From: Mycetocola lacteus
GTDB lineage: Bacteria; Actinomycetota; Actinomycetes; Actinomycetales; Microbacteriaceae
Length of the DNA stretch: 64,000 nt
Direction of reading: 5' to 3'
Assembly (NCBI RefSeq): GCF_003667575.1
Contig: NZ_RCUY01000009.1
Coordinates: 434,001-498,000, forward strand
Part shown: piece by piece, positions 37,578-45,746 of the stretch
How the letters are laid out: every line of letters begins with the position of its first letter
Position numbering within the stretch: the stretch's first letter is position 1
Translations under genes and position numbers: made by a program
Notes under the pieces: generated by a model
What the model saw: the letters and a program-made list of their open reading frames with translations, nothing else
Database searches by the model: none
Told to the model about the DNA's origin: nothing

Positions 37578-38576
37578 CTAGACGCGAGACCTAAACGCAC
37601 CTCGGTAGGCGGCCGGCGAGGTGTGCAGGCGCTCGGCGAAGGCCTGACGCAGGCTGGTCGCCGTGCCGAAGCCGCTCTGCCGGGCCACCTCGTCGATGCC
37701 CAGATCGGTCTCCTCGAGCAGCTGCTGGGCGCGGCGCACACGCTCCAATCGCAGCCAGTGACTGGGGGTCAGCGCATACTCGCGGTCGAAGCGACGAATC
37801 AGGGTGCGCACACTCACGTGCGCGCGGTCGGCAAGGTCGCCGACGCCGATGCGACGGTCCAGGTTGGTGCGCGCCCACTCGATCACCGGCCACAGGCTCT
37901 CGTCACTGCACTCGGGGACCGGGATCGGCACAAACTGTGCCTGGTCGGCGGCCCGATGCGGGTTCATCACCAGTGTCCGGGCCAGCTCATTGGCAACCGT
38001 GCCGCCGTGATCCCGGCGCACAATCTCGATGCACAGGTCGATCGCGGCGGCCGTCCCTGCCGAGGTGAAGACGCGATCGTGGGACGTATAGAGCACCGCC
38101 GGGTCCACACTCACCCGCGGGTACCGCTGGCTCAACGCATCGGCGTAGCGCCAGTGGGTGGTGGCGATCTGATCATCCAGGAGTCCGGCCGCCGCCAGGG
38201 TGAATGCCCCGGTGCAGAGCCCCACAATCCGCGCACCGCGGGCATGGGCGCGACGAATGGCATCGATGAGGGCCGCCGGCGGCGGCTCCTCCAGATTTTC
38301 ACCGGCGGGGATAACCAGCGTATCCGAGCCCTCAAAGCCCGCCACATCCCCGTGTCCGGGGAGAAACAGACCGCCGGCCACCTCGACGCCCGCCTCGTGG
38401 CCAAACGCGTAGGCGGTCACCACATAGGGCGCCTCACCGTTCACCCGCACCTCGCCAAACACCTCGTCGGGGATCGCCAGATCAAACAGCGCCACCCCCG
38501 GCGGCACCGCCACCGCAACCCGATGGGGTGCGGTGGCGGTGCCGAGTTCGCGTGCGGGGTTCTCGGGGGTGCGCAC
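37578..38576 (-). CDS. GlxA-family AraC-type regulator with DJ-1/PfpI domain
   Basis: The 332-residue protein has an N-terminal DJ-1/PfpI-like domain (about 18-190) with the nucleophile elbow IVGLCTGAFTLAAAGLLDD and a C-terminal AraC double helix-turn-helix (VGDLADRAHVSVRTLIRRFDREYALTPSHWL and IDEVARQSGFGTATSLRQAF). GlxA regulators control amine or nitrogen catabolism and efflux in actinobacteria. The GTG start (38574-38576) shares one base with the stop of the second SMR gene, so it lies in the same operon as the SMR pair, downstream of it. Confidence 0.92.
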   Translation of the reverse strand: MRTPENPARELGTATAPHRVAVAVPPGVALFDLAIPDEVFGEVRVNGEAPYVVTAYAFGHEAGVEVAGGLFLPGHGDVAGFEGSDTLVIPAGENLEEPPPAALIDAIRRAHARGARIVGLCTGAFTLAAAGLLDDQIATTHWRYADALSQRYPRVSVDPAVLYTSHDRVFTSAGTAAAIDLCIEIVRRDHGGTVANELARTLVMNPHRAADQAQFVPIPVPECSDESLWPVIEWARTNLDRRIGVGDLADRAHVSVRTLIRRFDREYALTPSHWLRLERVRRAQQLLEETDLGIDEVARQSGFGTATSLRQAFAERLHTSPAAYRGAFRSRV

Positions 38577-38917
38577 TAGCCGAGCGCCGCGTGGGCGGTG
38601 GCCGAACCCACCTCAACCAGGACCACGCCGCCGATAATCAGCACAATGCCCAGCGACATCAGCGCGGTCAGTGGCTCCTTGAACAGGTACTTGGCAAGCA
38701 CCGCGGTGATCGCCACACCGCTGGCGGCCCAGATTCCATACCCGACGCCGAGCGGCATGCCCGAGCTCAGCGAACCGGCGAACAGGGAGAAGGCGGCGAG
38801 GTATCCGCCGACGGTCAGGATGTACCAGCGACGACTCCCGCCCACGGCCGCGCGCAGCGACGCGGTGGCCGCCACCTCGCTACCCACGGCGAGCGCCAGC
38901 AGGATCGCGGCGATCAT
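38576..38917 (-). CDS. SMR-family transporter subunit (short partner)
   Basis: The 113-residue four-helix protein has the essential proton-coupling E14 (MIAAILLALAVGSEVAATAS) and the GxGxxYGIWAxxG helix-3 motif (PLGVGYGIWAASGVAIT). Two unlike SMR subunits in tandem usually form a heterodimer of opposite topology exporting quaternary ammonium compounds or guanidinium-like substrates. The ATG overlaps the stop of the first subunit (ATGA). Confidence 0.93.
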   Translation of the reverse strand: MIAAILLALAVGSEVAATASLRAAVGGSRRWYILTVGGYLAAFSLFAGSLSSGMPLGVGYGIWAASGVAITAVLAKYLFKEPLTALMSLGIVLIIGGVVLVEVGSATAHAALG

Positions 38918-39357
38918 GCGGGGGCCTCGGTGGGGGCCTCAGCGGAGGTTGTTGCGGCAGCGGCGGTTGTTGTGGCGGCAACGGCTGTTGCGGCGGCGGA
39001 TGCAGGAGCGGCGGCGGCCCGCTCGGCGGCACCGTGGGCGCGCTGGGACCCCAGCTCCACCACCAGGACACCGGCGATGATGAGGATCAGCCCGCCGATC
39101 ATCAGCGGGGTCAGTGGTTCGCCAAAGAACAGCACGGAGGCCAGCGCGGTCAGCGCGACGCCGGTGGCACCCCAGATGCCATAGGCCACACCGAGGCCCA
39201 GGCCCAGGCGCAGCACGCGGGAGAGAAGGTAGAAGGATGCGACGTATCCGAGGACCACGAGCGGGTACCAGATCGGATGCGTTTGAGCGGCTTTGAGGCT
39301 GACCGAGGCGGTGACCTCGGTCAAGATTGCGGCCAGAAGCAGCAGCCAGGTTTTCAT
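38914..39357 (-). CDS. SMR-family transporter subunit with long C-terminal tail
   Basis: The 147-residue protein has the SMR core (residues 1-104; E14 in LLLAAILTEVTASVSLK; LGLGVAYGIWGATGVALT). It then carries a 40-residue low-complexity tail of Ala, Thr and Pro (AAATAVAATTTAAAATTS and beyond) not usual in the family. It is the first gene of the operon SMR-SMR-GlxA. ATG 39357 has GGAG ten bases upstream. Confidence 0.9.
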   Translation of the reverse strand: MKTWLLLLAAILTEVTASVSLKAAQTHPIWYPLVVLGYVASFYLLSRVLRLGLGLGVAYGIWGATGVALTALASVLFFGEPLTPLMIGGLILIIAGVLVVELGSQRAHGAAERAAAAPASAAATAVAATTTAAAATTSAEAPTEAPA

Positions 39358-39381
39358 ATGTGTGTGACTCCGTGAATAGGC

Positions 39382-39400
39382 GTTCGGCCACATGCCGAAC
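39382..39400. promoter_or_regulatory. Inverted repeat upstream of the SMR operon
   Basis: GTTCGGC (39382-39388) and GCCGAAC (39394-39400) flank 5 bp, 25 bp upstream of the first SMR start codon. It may be an operator or a leader hairpin. Confidence 0.5.
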
Positions 39401-39500
39401 ATCCCTAGTTCACCGTACCTCCCGCACCCCCACAATTGGCACGCGTGTCACGATACGAAAGATTCACGCCACCGCCGCGTGTGCGTCATCTGGGACGGCG

Positions 39501-40622
39501 CTACATCCACTTTTTGTACTTGAATACCCCGTACAGCGCCAGGCCAAACACCACCATTGATCCCAGCGCCAACGGGTATCCAAACGCCCAGTGCAGCTCG
39601 GGCATATGGTCAAAGTTCATGCCGTAGATCGCCCCGATCAGGGTGGGGGCGAAGAGGATGGCTGCCCAGCCCGAGATCTTTTTCATGTCCTCGTTTTGCC
39701 GCTGAGCCACCAGGGTCGAGTTGACGCTGAGAATCTGCGACAGCGCGTCGCGCAACTCGGACACCCGGGTGCTGGCGTGGGCGAGGTGGTCGGAGACATC
39801 CTGAAGGTAAGCCTGGAGCGGACCGGGCACCTCGTAGCGGTCAAACCCCTGACGCAGTGCGACCAGCACGTCCGCCATCGAGGAGGTGGTGTGCTGCAGG
39901 TCGATGACCTCCTGGCTCAGCCGGTAGATGCGTTCGGCCACGGCCGGGTCGCCGCTAAACACCTGACGCTCGATCTGCTCCTTATCGATCAGCAGGCCGC
40001 GCAGCACCGGCGTATACCCGTCCACGATCGCATCCAGCAGGCGGTAGGCCACGGCCTCGGGCCCGAGGTTCAGCAGGTGCTCATCATCCAGCAGGGTGCG
40101 GCCACCACGATCGGCAATGTCCGCGGGATCTCCGGCGATCGTGGCCTCATCGGTGCCGTCGATCCAGCGGCGATCCTGGCAGAGCACGGCGATCGCGTGC
40201 GGACGCACCAGCACGTGGAACTCGGAGAAATCCACGTCCTCGGCGGCGTCGTCATAGCGGGCCGAGCGCAGCACCATAAACAGGACGTTCCCGTAGCGCT
40301 CCAGCTTGGGACGCTGCTTGGCGTGCTGCAGATCCTCGACCAGCAGCGGGTGCAGGTCCCAGGCGGCCGCCAGCTCCTCCACGTCCTCGGGGGTGGGGGC
40401 GGGGAACAGGCTCAGTGCGATCCGGTTCGGGGCCGCATCGGCGAACTCCAGCGACTCGGCCACCGAGACGTTTTCCGGCGAGGGACGCAGACTCCCATCG
40501 ATCACATACCGGGTGCGCAGGGTCGAGCCGCCGCTCGCCGATGGAGACGGTGAGGCAGTCTCCCGACGGTGAAAGAGGGGGTTTCTGCGCCGTACGGGCT
40601 CGTCATGATCGCGTTTGGGCAT
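39501..40622 (-). CDS. corA: CorA-family magnesium transporter
   Basis: The 373-residue protein has a large cytoplasmic domain and two C-terminal helices with the pore signature YGMNF. It forms a pentameric channel for Mg2+ and sometimes Co2+ or Ni2+. A disordered N-terminal 30 residues (Arg/Pro/Ser-rich) precede the alpha/beta domain. GAGGA precedes the ATG. It is the only ion channel of this type seen in the window, and no Mg-responsive leader is visible. Confidence 0.95.
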   Translation of the reverse strand: MPKRDHDEPVRRRNPLFHRRETASPSPSASGGSTLRTRYVIDGSLRPSPENVSVAESLEFADAAPNRIALSLFPAPTPEDVEELAAAWDLHPLLVEDLQHAKQRPKLERYGNVLFMVLRSARYDDAAEDVDFSEFHVLVRPHAIAVLCQDRRWIDGTDEATIAGDPADIADRGGRTLLDDEHLLNLGPEAVAYRLLDAIVDGYTPVLRGLLIDKEQIERQVFSGDPAVAERIYRLSQEVIDLQHTTSSMADVLVALRQGFDRYEVPGPLQAYLQDVSDHLAHASTRVSELRDALSQILSVNSTLVAQRQNEDMKKISGWAAILFAPTLIGAIYGMNFDHMPELHWAFGYPLALGSMVVFGLALYGVFKYKKWM

Positions 40623-40662
40623 CCGCTTTTCCTCGTCGTCGCAGTGGTCTTGGGGGCTCTGT

Positions 40663-41619
40663 TCAGCTTAGCCGGGCAGGATCTGGCGGCAGCGGATAGC
40701 GTAGTCCCGAACCCCAGCCGATCTCCCACCCCAGGGTGTCATCAAAGTAGTCGGCGTAGCCGATGGGCACGCTGATTTCGCGCTGGCACAGGTTTTGCAG
40801 GCCCGCAAACCAGGCGGCATACTCGGCGTCATCCCGCAGCGGCCGAACGTGTGGGAGCGCCGCGATAATACGATCGGCGAGCACGTCGGGATCCGCGAGT
40901 GGAGGCACCTGGGTGTCCAAAAAGTTTGGCCCCATCCCGTCGGTGTAGCGCAGGACATATCCATCGGGATTAGCCGGGATGAAGCCCGTACCCGAGGAAT
41001 CATCCCAGATGGTCACACGCCAGTTCGAGCCGGAAGCGTTCATCCCACAGGACACCCGCACCCGGTGATAGCCGCGGGCGTGAACCACTCGGACGGCATC
41101 GAGAATACTCAGCCCGGTGCGACGCGCAAGCACACCGTTGATGCCGTCGATGGTGTGCGAATCGGGGCTCACCAGGATCGCCTCCTGTACGCCGGTATCG
41201 AGCGCCAGGATCGTGTCGATGGCGTCGATCACCGCCCAGGTGAGCGGCCAGCCCGACGCTCCGGCCCCGATCACCGGCAGGCTCAGCGTTCGCACGCCGA
41301 GACTATCGGCAACCGCAAAAATGCGGCGATATCCGGCTACCAGATAGGCGCGGTCCTTCTGAGCCGTGGCAAACGGTGGCACGGTCACGTGAATCACCCA
41401 GCGGGCCGGCAACTTCCCGGCGATACTCCAGACCGCGTTTTCGCCCCCCATCCCCTCGGGGAATCGTTCGCGAACGTTTGCCCGGAACGACGCGCCACCC
41501 GCACGATGGATGGCCGCATCCACCCCGCCGGCACCAAGCATGGCCGGCGAGGTGGGATTGACGATTGCGTCGGCGTGGACGGCCGTAATGTTCCCCAGCT
41601 GTGCGCGAATCTTGATCAC
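40663..41619 (-). CDS. Macrodomain protein with extra C-terminal domain
   Basis: The N-terminal 165 residues form a macrodomain that binds ADP-ribose: GNITAVHADAIVNPTSPAMLGAGGVDAAIHRAGG and LSLPVIGAGASGWPLTWA. The canonical NAAN is NPTS here, so deacylase activity is uncertain. The remaining 150 residues begin YHRVRVSCGMNASGSNWRVTIW and continue with LRYTDGMG and a Trp/Tyr-rich C-terminus (GWEIGWGSGLRYPLPP). I do not recognise this domain. The protein may read or remove ADP-ribose from a target bound by the C-terminal part. It stands alone. Confidence 0.82.
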   Translation of the reverse strand: MIKIRAQLGNITAVHADAIVNPTSPAMLGAGGVDAAIHRAGGASFRANVRERFPEGMGGENAVWSIAGKLPARWVIHVTVPPFATAQKDRAYLVAGYRRIFAVADSLGVRTLSLPVIGAGASGWPLTWAVIDAIDTILALDTGVQEAILVSPDSHTIDGINGVLARRTGLSILDAVRVVHARGYHRVRVSCGMNASGSNWRVTIWDDSSGTGFIPANPDGYVLRYTDGMGPNFLDTQVPPLADPDVLADRIIAALPHVRPLRDDAEYAAWFAGLQNLCQREISVPIGYADYFDDTLGWEIGWGSGLRYPLPPDPARLS

Positions 41620-41688
41620 CGTTTACCCCCGTGCGTTGTGTGTCCCCTCCACGCTACCCGGGATCGCGCAGTTGCCGGGCACCCGGCC

Positions 41689-42912
41689 CTAGACCGTGGC
41701 GCGGAATTTTGGATGGATGAGCACAAACACCAGCACCGCGCTGCACACCAGGGCGCTGACAATCAGCGGGAGCGGCGGCCACCAGGTGTAGAACAGGGTC
41801 GCCAGGGTGGGGGTCAGGACAAAGGTGAGCGCGTTGTTGGCGGCGATCAGCCCGGCGATGCCGCCCTGTTCCTCGGCGCTCATCAGGAGCGAGGGCCCCG
41901 CGGTGTAGCCGGGCATGGCCAACCCGAGGCCCAGGCCAATCAGGAACAGCGCGATCACCAGCGGCGGAATGCCGGCGTTGGGGATCAGGACCAGGAATCC
42001 GGCGAGCGAGACGGCCGCGCCCACGCGCAGCAGCGTGCCGGGCCGCCATCCCAGCCGAGGAACCAGGACCGCCTGGGCGATCACCATTCCCGCCCCGGCC
42101 GCCAGGAGCGCCGCACCGGTGATCCCGGCCGCGGCCCCCGCGTTCAGAGCAAAGCGGTCCTGGACGATGAAGCCGGTGATGATCTGCACAAACCCCAGCC
42201 CGGTGAACAGCCCGAAGCCGGCCAGCAGGAACGGCCAGGCGCGCGGATCCCAGGGGCTTACCTTCGGCGGGTTTTCGATCAGCTCGTGGCGCTGTTCGCG
42301 GCGCAGGAACAGCATCACCGCGATCAGCCCGATCCCGATCATCACCGGCACACACAGCAGCGGGACCATCAGCCCGAAGCCTGCCAGCGCGCCGCCCACC
42401 ACCGCACCGCCGATCATCGCCAGGCCCTGAACGGCGCCCACCCCGGCCATGCCCCGCACCCGGGATTCGGTGGTGGTGGTCACATCGGCGATATAGGCCT
42501 GAGCGGTGGGCGGAACCGCGGCGATGGCCAGCCCAAACAGCAGCCCGCGGGTGATCAGGAGCAGGATAAACAGTGCGGTGCCGCGCAGGGTCCCCTGCAT
42601 CCCCAGCTGGGCGAGGAGGGCGAAGAGCGCCATCGCGCCCACCGCGGTGCCCATGGCCGCGACCAGCACGGGTTTGCGTCCACGGGAGAGCGAGGCGCGA
42701 CCCCAGAACTGACTGCTGAGGACCACGCAGACCGCGGCCAGGCTGATCATCACGCCCACCTGCCATTCGGCCAGCCCCACCTCGCGGGAGAGCGGGGCGA
42801 TGATCGGGTTGAGGGTCATCTGGCCGAGGTAGACCAGGAAAACTGCGCTCAGAACCAGCGGGATCTGAGGCTTGGTTGCGGTGGACGGGGTGTCCGAAAC
42901 CTGGGGCTGCAT
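41689..42912 (-). CDS. MFS multidrug transporter, DHA1 (12-TM) type
   Basis: The 407-residue transporter has 12 predicted helices and motif A-like WGRASLSRGRKPVLVAA after helix 2, with motif C-like VGGALAGFGLMVP in helix 5. AAAGG six bases upstream supports ATG 42912. It is divergent from a TetR gene, the usual arrangement for a repressor and its efflux pump. Substrate unknown. Confidence 0.9.
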   Translation of the reverse strand: MQPQVSDTPSTATKPQIPLVLSAVFLVYLGQMTLNPIIAPLSREVGLAEWQVGVMISLAAVCVVLSSQFWGRASLSRGRKPVLVAAMGTAVGAMALFALLAQLGMQGTLRGTALFILLLITRGLLFGLAIAAVPPTAQAYIADVTTTTESRVRGMAGVGAVQGLAMIGGAVVGGALAGFGLMVPLLCVPVMIGIGLIAVMLFLRREQRHELIENPPKVSPWDPRAWPFLLAGFGLFTGLGFVQIITGFIVQDRFALNAGAAAGITGAALLAAGAGMVIAQAVLVPRLGWRPGTLLRVGAAVSLAGFLVLIPNAGIPPLVIALFLIGLGLGLAMPGYTAGPSLLMSAEEQGGIAGLIAANNALTFVLTPTLATLFYTWWPPLPLIVSALVCSAVLVFVLIHPKFRATV

Positions 42913-43004
42913 GGGTGCCTTTCCATTGTGTGTTCTGCTGGGTACGCTAGGTCCGCGGCACACAGTTTCGCAATGGCGTTCTCGTTATTAACCGATTGGA
43001 CAGC

Positions 43005-43667
43005 ATGCCCGACACTTCTCCCCCACGAAAGCCCGGTCGTCCGGTCGAGTTCAACCGCAACCGGGTCCTCGACACCGCCGGATTAATGCTGATGAACGGC
43101 GGAATCGAGGGCCTGACGATGCGCCGGCTGGCGAGCGGATCGGGCACCACTCTGGCGGCGATCTATCGCCACCTGGGCGATAAGGAGGGTGTGCTGAGCG
43201 CGGTGCTCGACCGCTTCTCCGAGGACATTCCCCGCACTCCGACCCACGGCACCCCGCAGGATCGGATGCTGGCGATCGGACACGGGATGTACGCGGTCCT
43301 GGTGACCCGCCCGTGGATCGTCGATATCCTCCGCCGTGGCGGCAGCACCGGCACCGGCGCGCTGTGGTTCGCCGAGGAGTTCATCGCCGCCGCCGAGGAA
43401 CTGGGGGCCACCCCGGTGGACGCCCTCAACACCTACCGGGCACTCTGGAACTATGTGCTCGGCGCACTCCTCACCCGGGTGGAACCCGAACGCACCCTGG
43501 AGGCGGACACCCCGCTGGCCCGGAAAATCCTCGCCGCCGCCGAGCGCGACAAACTCCCCCGCGTGCGCGCCTACGTGGGCGGCCCGATGGGTACCTCCGA
43601 ACGCCTGTTCCGCCGCGGCCTGCTTGCGGTGGTCGCGGGGCTGGCGGCGCAGTGCCGGGCGGCGTGA
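43005..43667 (+). CDS. TetR-family regulator of the divergent MFS gene
   Basis: The 220-residue protein has the TetR helix-turn-helix (NRVLDTAGLMLMNGGIEGLTMRRLASGSGTTLAAIYRHLGDKEGVL spans it) and a TetR_C-type ligand domain. A TTG three codons earlier (42996) is an alternative start. The 92-bp gap to the MFS gene carries AT-rich GTTATTAAC and probably both promoters. It should repress the MFS gene until it binds an exported compound. Confidence 0.9.
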   Translation: MPDTSPPRKPGRPVEFNRNRVLDTAGLMLMNGGIEGLTMRRLASGSGTTLAAIYRHLGDKEGVLSAVLDRFSEDIPRTPTHGTPQDRMLAIGHGMYAVLVTRPWIVDILRRGGSTGTGALWFAEEFIAAAEELGATPVDALNTYRALWNYVLGALLTRVEPERTLEADTPLARKILAAAERDKLPRVRAYVGGPMGTSERLFRRGLLAVVAGLAAQCRAA

Positions 43668-43671
43668 ACAC

Positions 43672-43719
43672 AAAAACGACCCCGCGCGCACCGAAATACG
43701 GTGAGCGCGGGGCCGTTTT
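43672..43719. terminator. Terminator between tetR and tRNA-Arg
   Basis: A long hairpin (AAAACG-A-CCCCGCGC with its complement and an inner CACCG/CGGTG extension) ends in TTTT. It serves tetR and the convergent tRNA-Arg. Confidence 0.8.
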
Positions 43720-43723
43720 GACG

Positions 43724-43799
43724 TGGTGCCCCCGACAGGAATCGAACCTGCGACCAAGAGATTAGAAGGCTCCTGCTCTATCCTCTGAGCTACGGAGGC
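43724..43799 (-). tRNA. tRNA-Arg(TCT)
   Basis: Minus-strand cloverleaf with acceptor GCCTCCG/CGGGGGC (one G-T pair), D-arm GCTCAGAGGATAGAGC, anticodon TCT in CTTCTAA and T-arm GGTTCGATTCC. CCA is encoded. Confidence 0.95.
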
Positions 43800-44000
43800 G
43801 GACGAAACAAGTGTAGCGCGAACGTCGGGTGCGGCGATTCAGGCGCGGGAATGCGCCGCCCGCGGCGGACCCGCCGGGCGCGTCGGATTCCGGGTGCGAG
43901 GCGACAGCGCAACGGTCAAAAACCGCGCGACAGCATCGCCACGTCACATCCCCCGCCCGGTACATACACCGCGGGCCACGTCGGCCCCGCACGTAGATCG

Positions 44001-44216
44001 CTAGAGGAAGAAGCCCAGCACACCCGCGACCGCGGAGGCGGCGGCAATGACTAGGGCGATTGCGATCAGGATCGCGTGCACCCGCAGGAACGCGGTGGCC
44101 TTGCCCTCGGCGTCGCGAGCGCGGGGATCGTTTTTCACGCGGGTCCAGAAGCGCGGCCAGACAATCACGTTGTAGGCGGCGTTGATCAGAAGCAGGATAC
44201 ATAGGAGCGGAGTCAC
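44001..44216 (-). CDS. SCO4848-family small membrane protein
   Basis: The 71-residue protein has two helices (about 2-18 and 47-68). The central motif WPRFWTRVKNDPRARDAEGKATAFLRVHAILI matches the SCO4848 family found beside oligoribonuclease in many actinobacteria. Function is unknown. It is divergent from orn, with 57 bp between start codons. The 200 bp between it and tRNA-Arg hold no gene. Confidence 0.8.
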   Translation of the reverse strand: MTPLLCILLLINAAYNVIVWPRFWTRVKNDPRARDAEGKATAFLRVHAILIAIALVIAAASAVAGVLGFFL

Positions 44217-44273
44217 CCGCTCATTCTAGGCGAGAATCCGCCATCTGTCGGCGGGGCGGGCTAACATGAGGGC

Positions 44274-44894
44274 ATGGCAAATCTGGCGGACCGACTGGTC
44301 TGGATCGACTGTGAAATGACCGGACTCGACCTGGCGGTCGACGAACTCGTAGAGATCGCGGTGGTGATTACCGACTTCGACCTCAAACCGGTCGCACCCG
44401 GAATCGACCTCGTGATCAAGCCCAGCGCCCAGGCGTTGGAGCAGATGGGCGAGTTTGTCACCAACATGCACACCACCTCGGGGCTCATCACCGAGCTCGA
44501 CGACGGGCTCTCGCTCGAGGAGGCCGAGCGTCAGGTCTTGGAATACGTGCGCACGTATGTACCCGAGGCCAAGAAGGCGCCGCTGGCCGGAAACTCGATC
44601 GGCACGGACCGTTCATTCCTTGCCAAGTACATGCCCGAGCTCGACGGACACCTGCACTATCGCAACATCGATGTGTCCTCGATCAAGGAGCTTGCCCACC
44701 GCTGGTACCCGCGGGTGTACTTCCGCTCCCCCGAGAAGGACGGCGGCCACCGCGCCCTGGCCGACATCCTCGAGTCAATTCGCGAACTGGCGTACTACCG
44801 TGCGGCCGCTTTTGTGGCCGAGCCCGGACCCACCTCGGAGGAGGCCAAGGCCATCGCCGAGGACGTGGTGTCAAAATACGCTCCGGAGATGTAA
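44274..44894 (+). CDS. orn: Oligoribonuclease
   Basis: The 206-residue 3'-5' exoribonuclease degrades short RNA, including pGpG from c-di-GMP. DEDDh residues are visible: D and E in VWIDCEMTGLD, D in GNSIGTDRSFL, and H with D in GGHRALADI. Length is typical. It is followed by tRNA-His, a common actinobacterial order. Confidence 0.97.
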   Translation: MANLADRLVWIDCEMTGLDLAVDELVEIAVVITDFDLKPVAPGIDLVIKPSAQALEQMGEFVTNMHTTSGLITELDDGLSLEEAERQVLEYVRTYVPEAKKAPLAGNSIGTDRSFLAKYMPELDGHLHYRNIDVSSIKELAHRWYPRVYFRSPEKDGGHRALADILESIRELAYYRAAAFVAEPGPTSEEAKAIAEDVVSKYAPEM

Positions 44895-44978
44895 TAGACT
44901 AATCATGTTGCACCGCACGACACGAAGACTTCGATTCGCAGCCAGCGAAAAGAAGCGCTAGTATCGAGTAGTGACATG

Positions 44979-45054
44979 GTGGGTATAGCTCAGCTGGTAG
45001 AGCGCCTGATTGTGGTTCAGGAGGTCGCGGGTTCAAGCCCCGTTACTCACCCCA
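44979..45054 (+). tRNA. tRNA-His(GTG)
   Basis: Acceptor GTGGGTA/TACTCAC, anticodon GTG in TTGTGGT and T-arm GGGTTCAAGCC. The genomic G at 44978 can provide the G-1 that pairs with discriminator C45051, as expected for tRNA-His. CCA is encoded. Confidence 0.95.
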
Positions 45055-45064
45055 AGTAAATATG

Positions 45065-45095
45065 AAAAGAGGAGCATATATATGCTCCTCTTTTT
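45065..45095 (+). terminator. Terminator of tRNA-His
   Basis: AAAAGAGGAGCATA pairs with its complement around a very short loop and runs into TTTTT, 10 bp after the tRNA. Confidence 0.85.
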
Positions 45096-45263
45096 GTTTT
45101 AACCGGAGAAAACGGGCATCGAACGACACGCCCGAGGCGATGAAAACCCATTCTCGCGGCATCAAATTTTGGCTTTCCCTCCCCCGAAACGACACGCCGA
45201 CACCGGGCCAGCGCCACGCCCGAGATCCTCACATCGGCCGAGATTCTCGATAGGATTTTTCTC

Positions 45264-45614
45264 GTGATGGAAATGGATCCGGATACCTTCGACACGCTCG
45301 TCAACGACGTCTTTGAGGCGCTGCCCGAGGAGGTCACCGAGGGGCTGGAGAACGTGGCCATCGCGATCGAAGATCTCCCCGAGGACGGCAGCCTCGACCT
45401 GCTCGGTCTCTACCACGGCGTGGACCTCACCGAACGCGGGCAGTACGGCTTTGGCGAGATGCCCGATCTGATCAGTCTCTACCGTCTCCCGCTCTTGAAC
45501 TACTGCGAGGACGAGGACGATCTGCGCGAGCAGGTCCGCATCACCCTGGTCCACGAGATCGGCCACTACTACGGCATCGACGACGAGGAACTGCACCGTC
45601 TGGGCTGGGGATAG
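45264..45614 (+). CDS. Zincin-like metallopeptidase family protein (DUF1025)
   Basis: The 116-residue protein belongs to the small possible-metallopeptidase family PF06262. The zinc-binding HEIGHYYGIDDEEL fits HExxHxxxxxD. It begins MDPDTFDTLVNDVFEALPEE. The start may be GTG 45264, ATG 45267 or ATG 45273; AGGA lies 8 bp before the first. Relatives are widespread in actinobacteria but have no proven substrate. It precedes the S11-like gene on the same strand. Confidence 0.9.
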   Translation: MMEMDPDTFDTLVNDVFEALPEEVTEGLENVAIAIEDLPEDGSLDLLGLYHGVDLTERGQYGFGEMPDLISLYRLPLLNYCEDEDDLREQVRITLVHEIGHYYGIDDEELHRLGWG

Positions 45615-45746
45615 TCCCCGTTGCCGTCAAATCGCCGCATTTTCGGCCGCGCCGCCCACCCGGGCCGAACGCCTCGATTACGCTGACTACATCGCGGTAC
45701 GCACACCCCGGACGCGGCAGAGACCCCGATCGACGAAGGGAACGTC

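Noticed and set aside
42996-43004. TTG start for TetR
   Set aside because: The ATG at 43005 is in frame and more usual; the TTG has no better ribosome-binding site.
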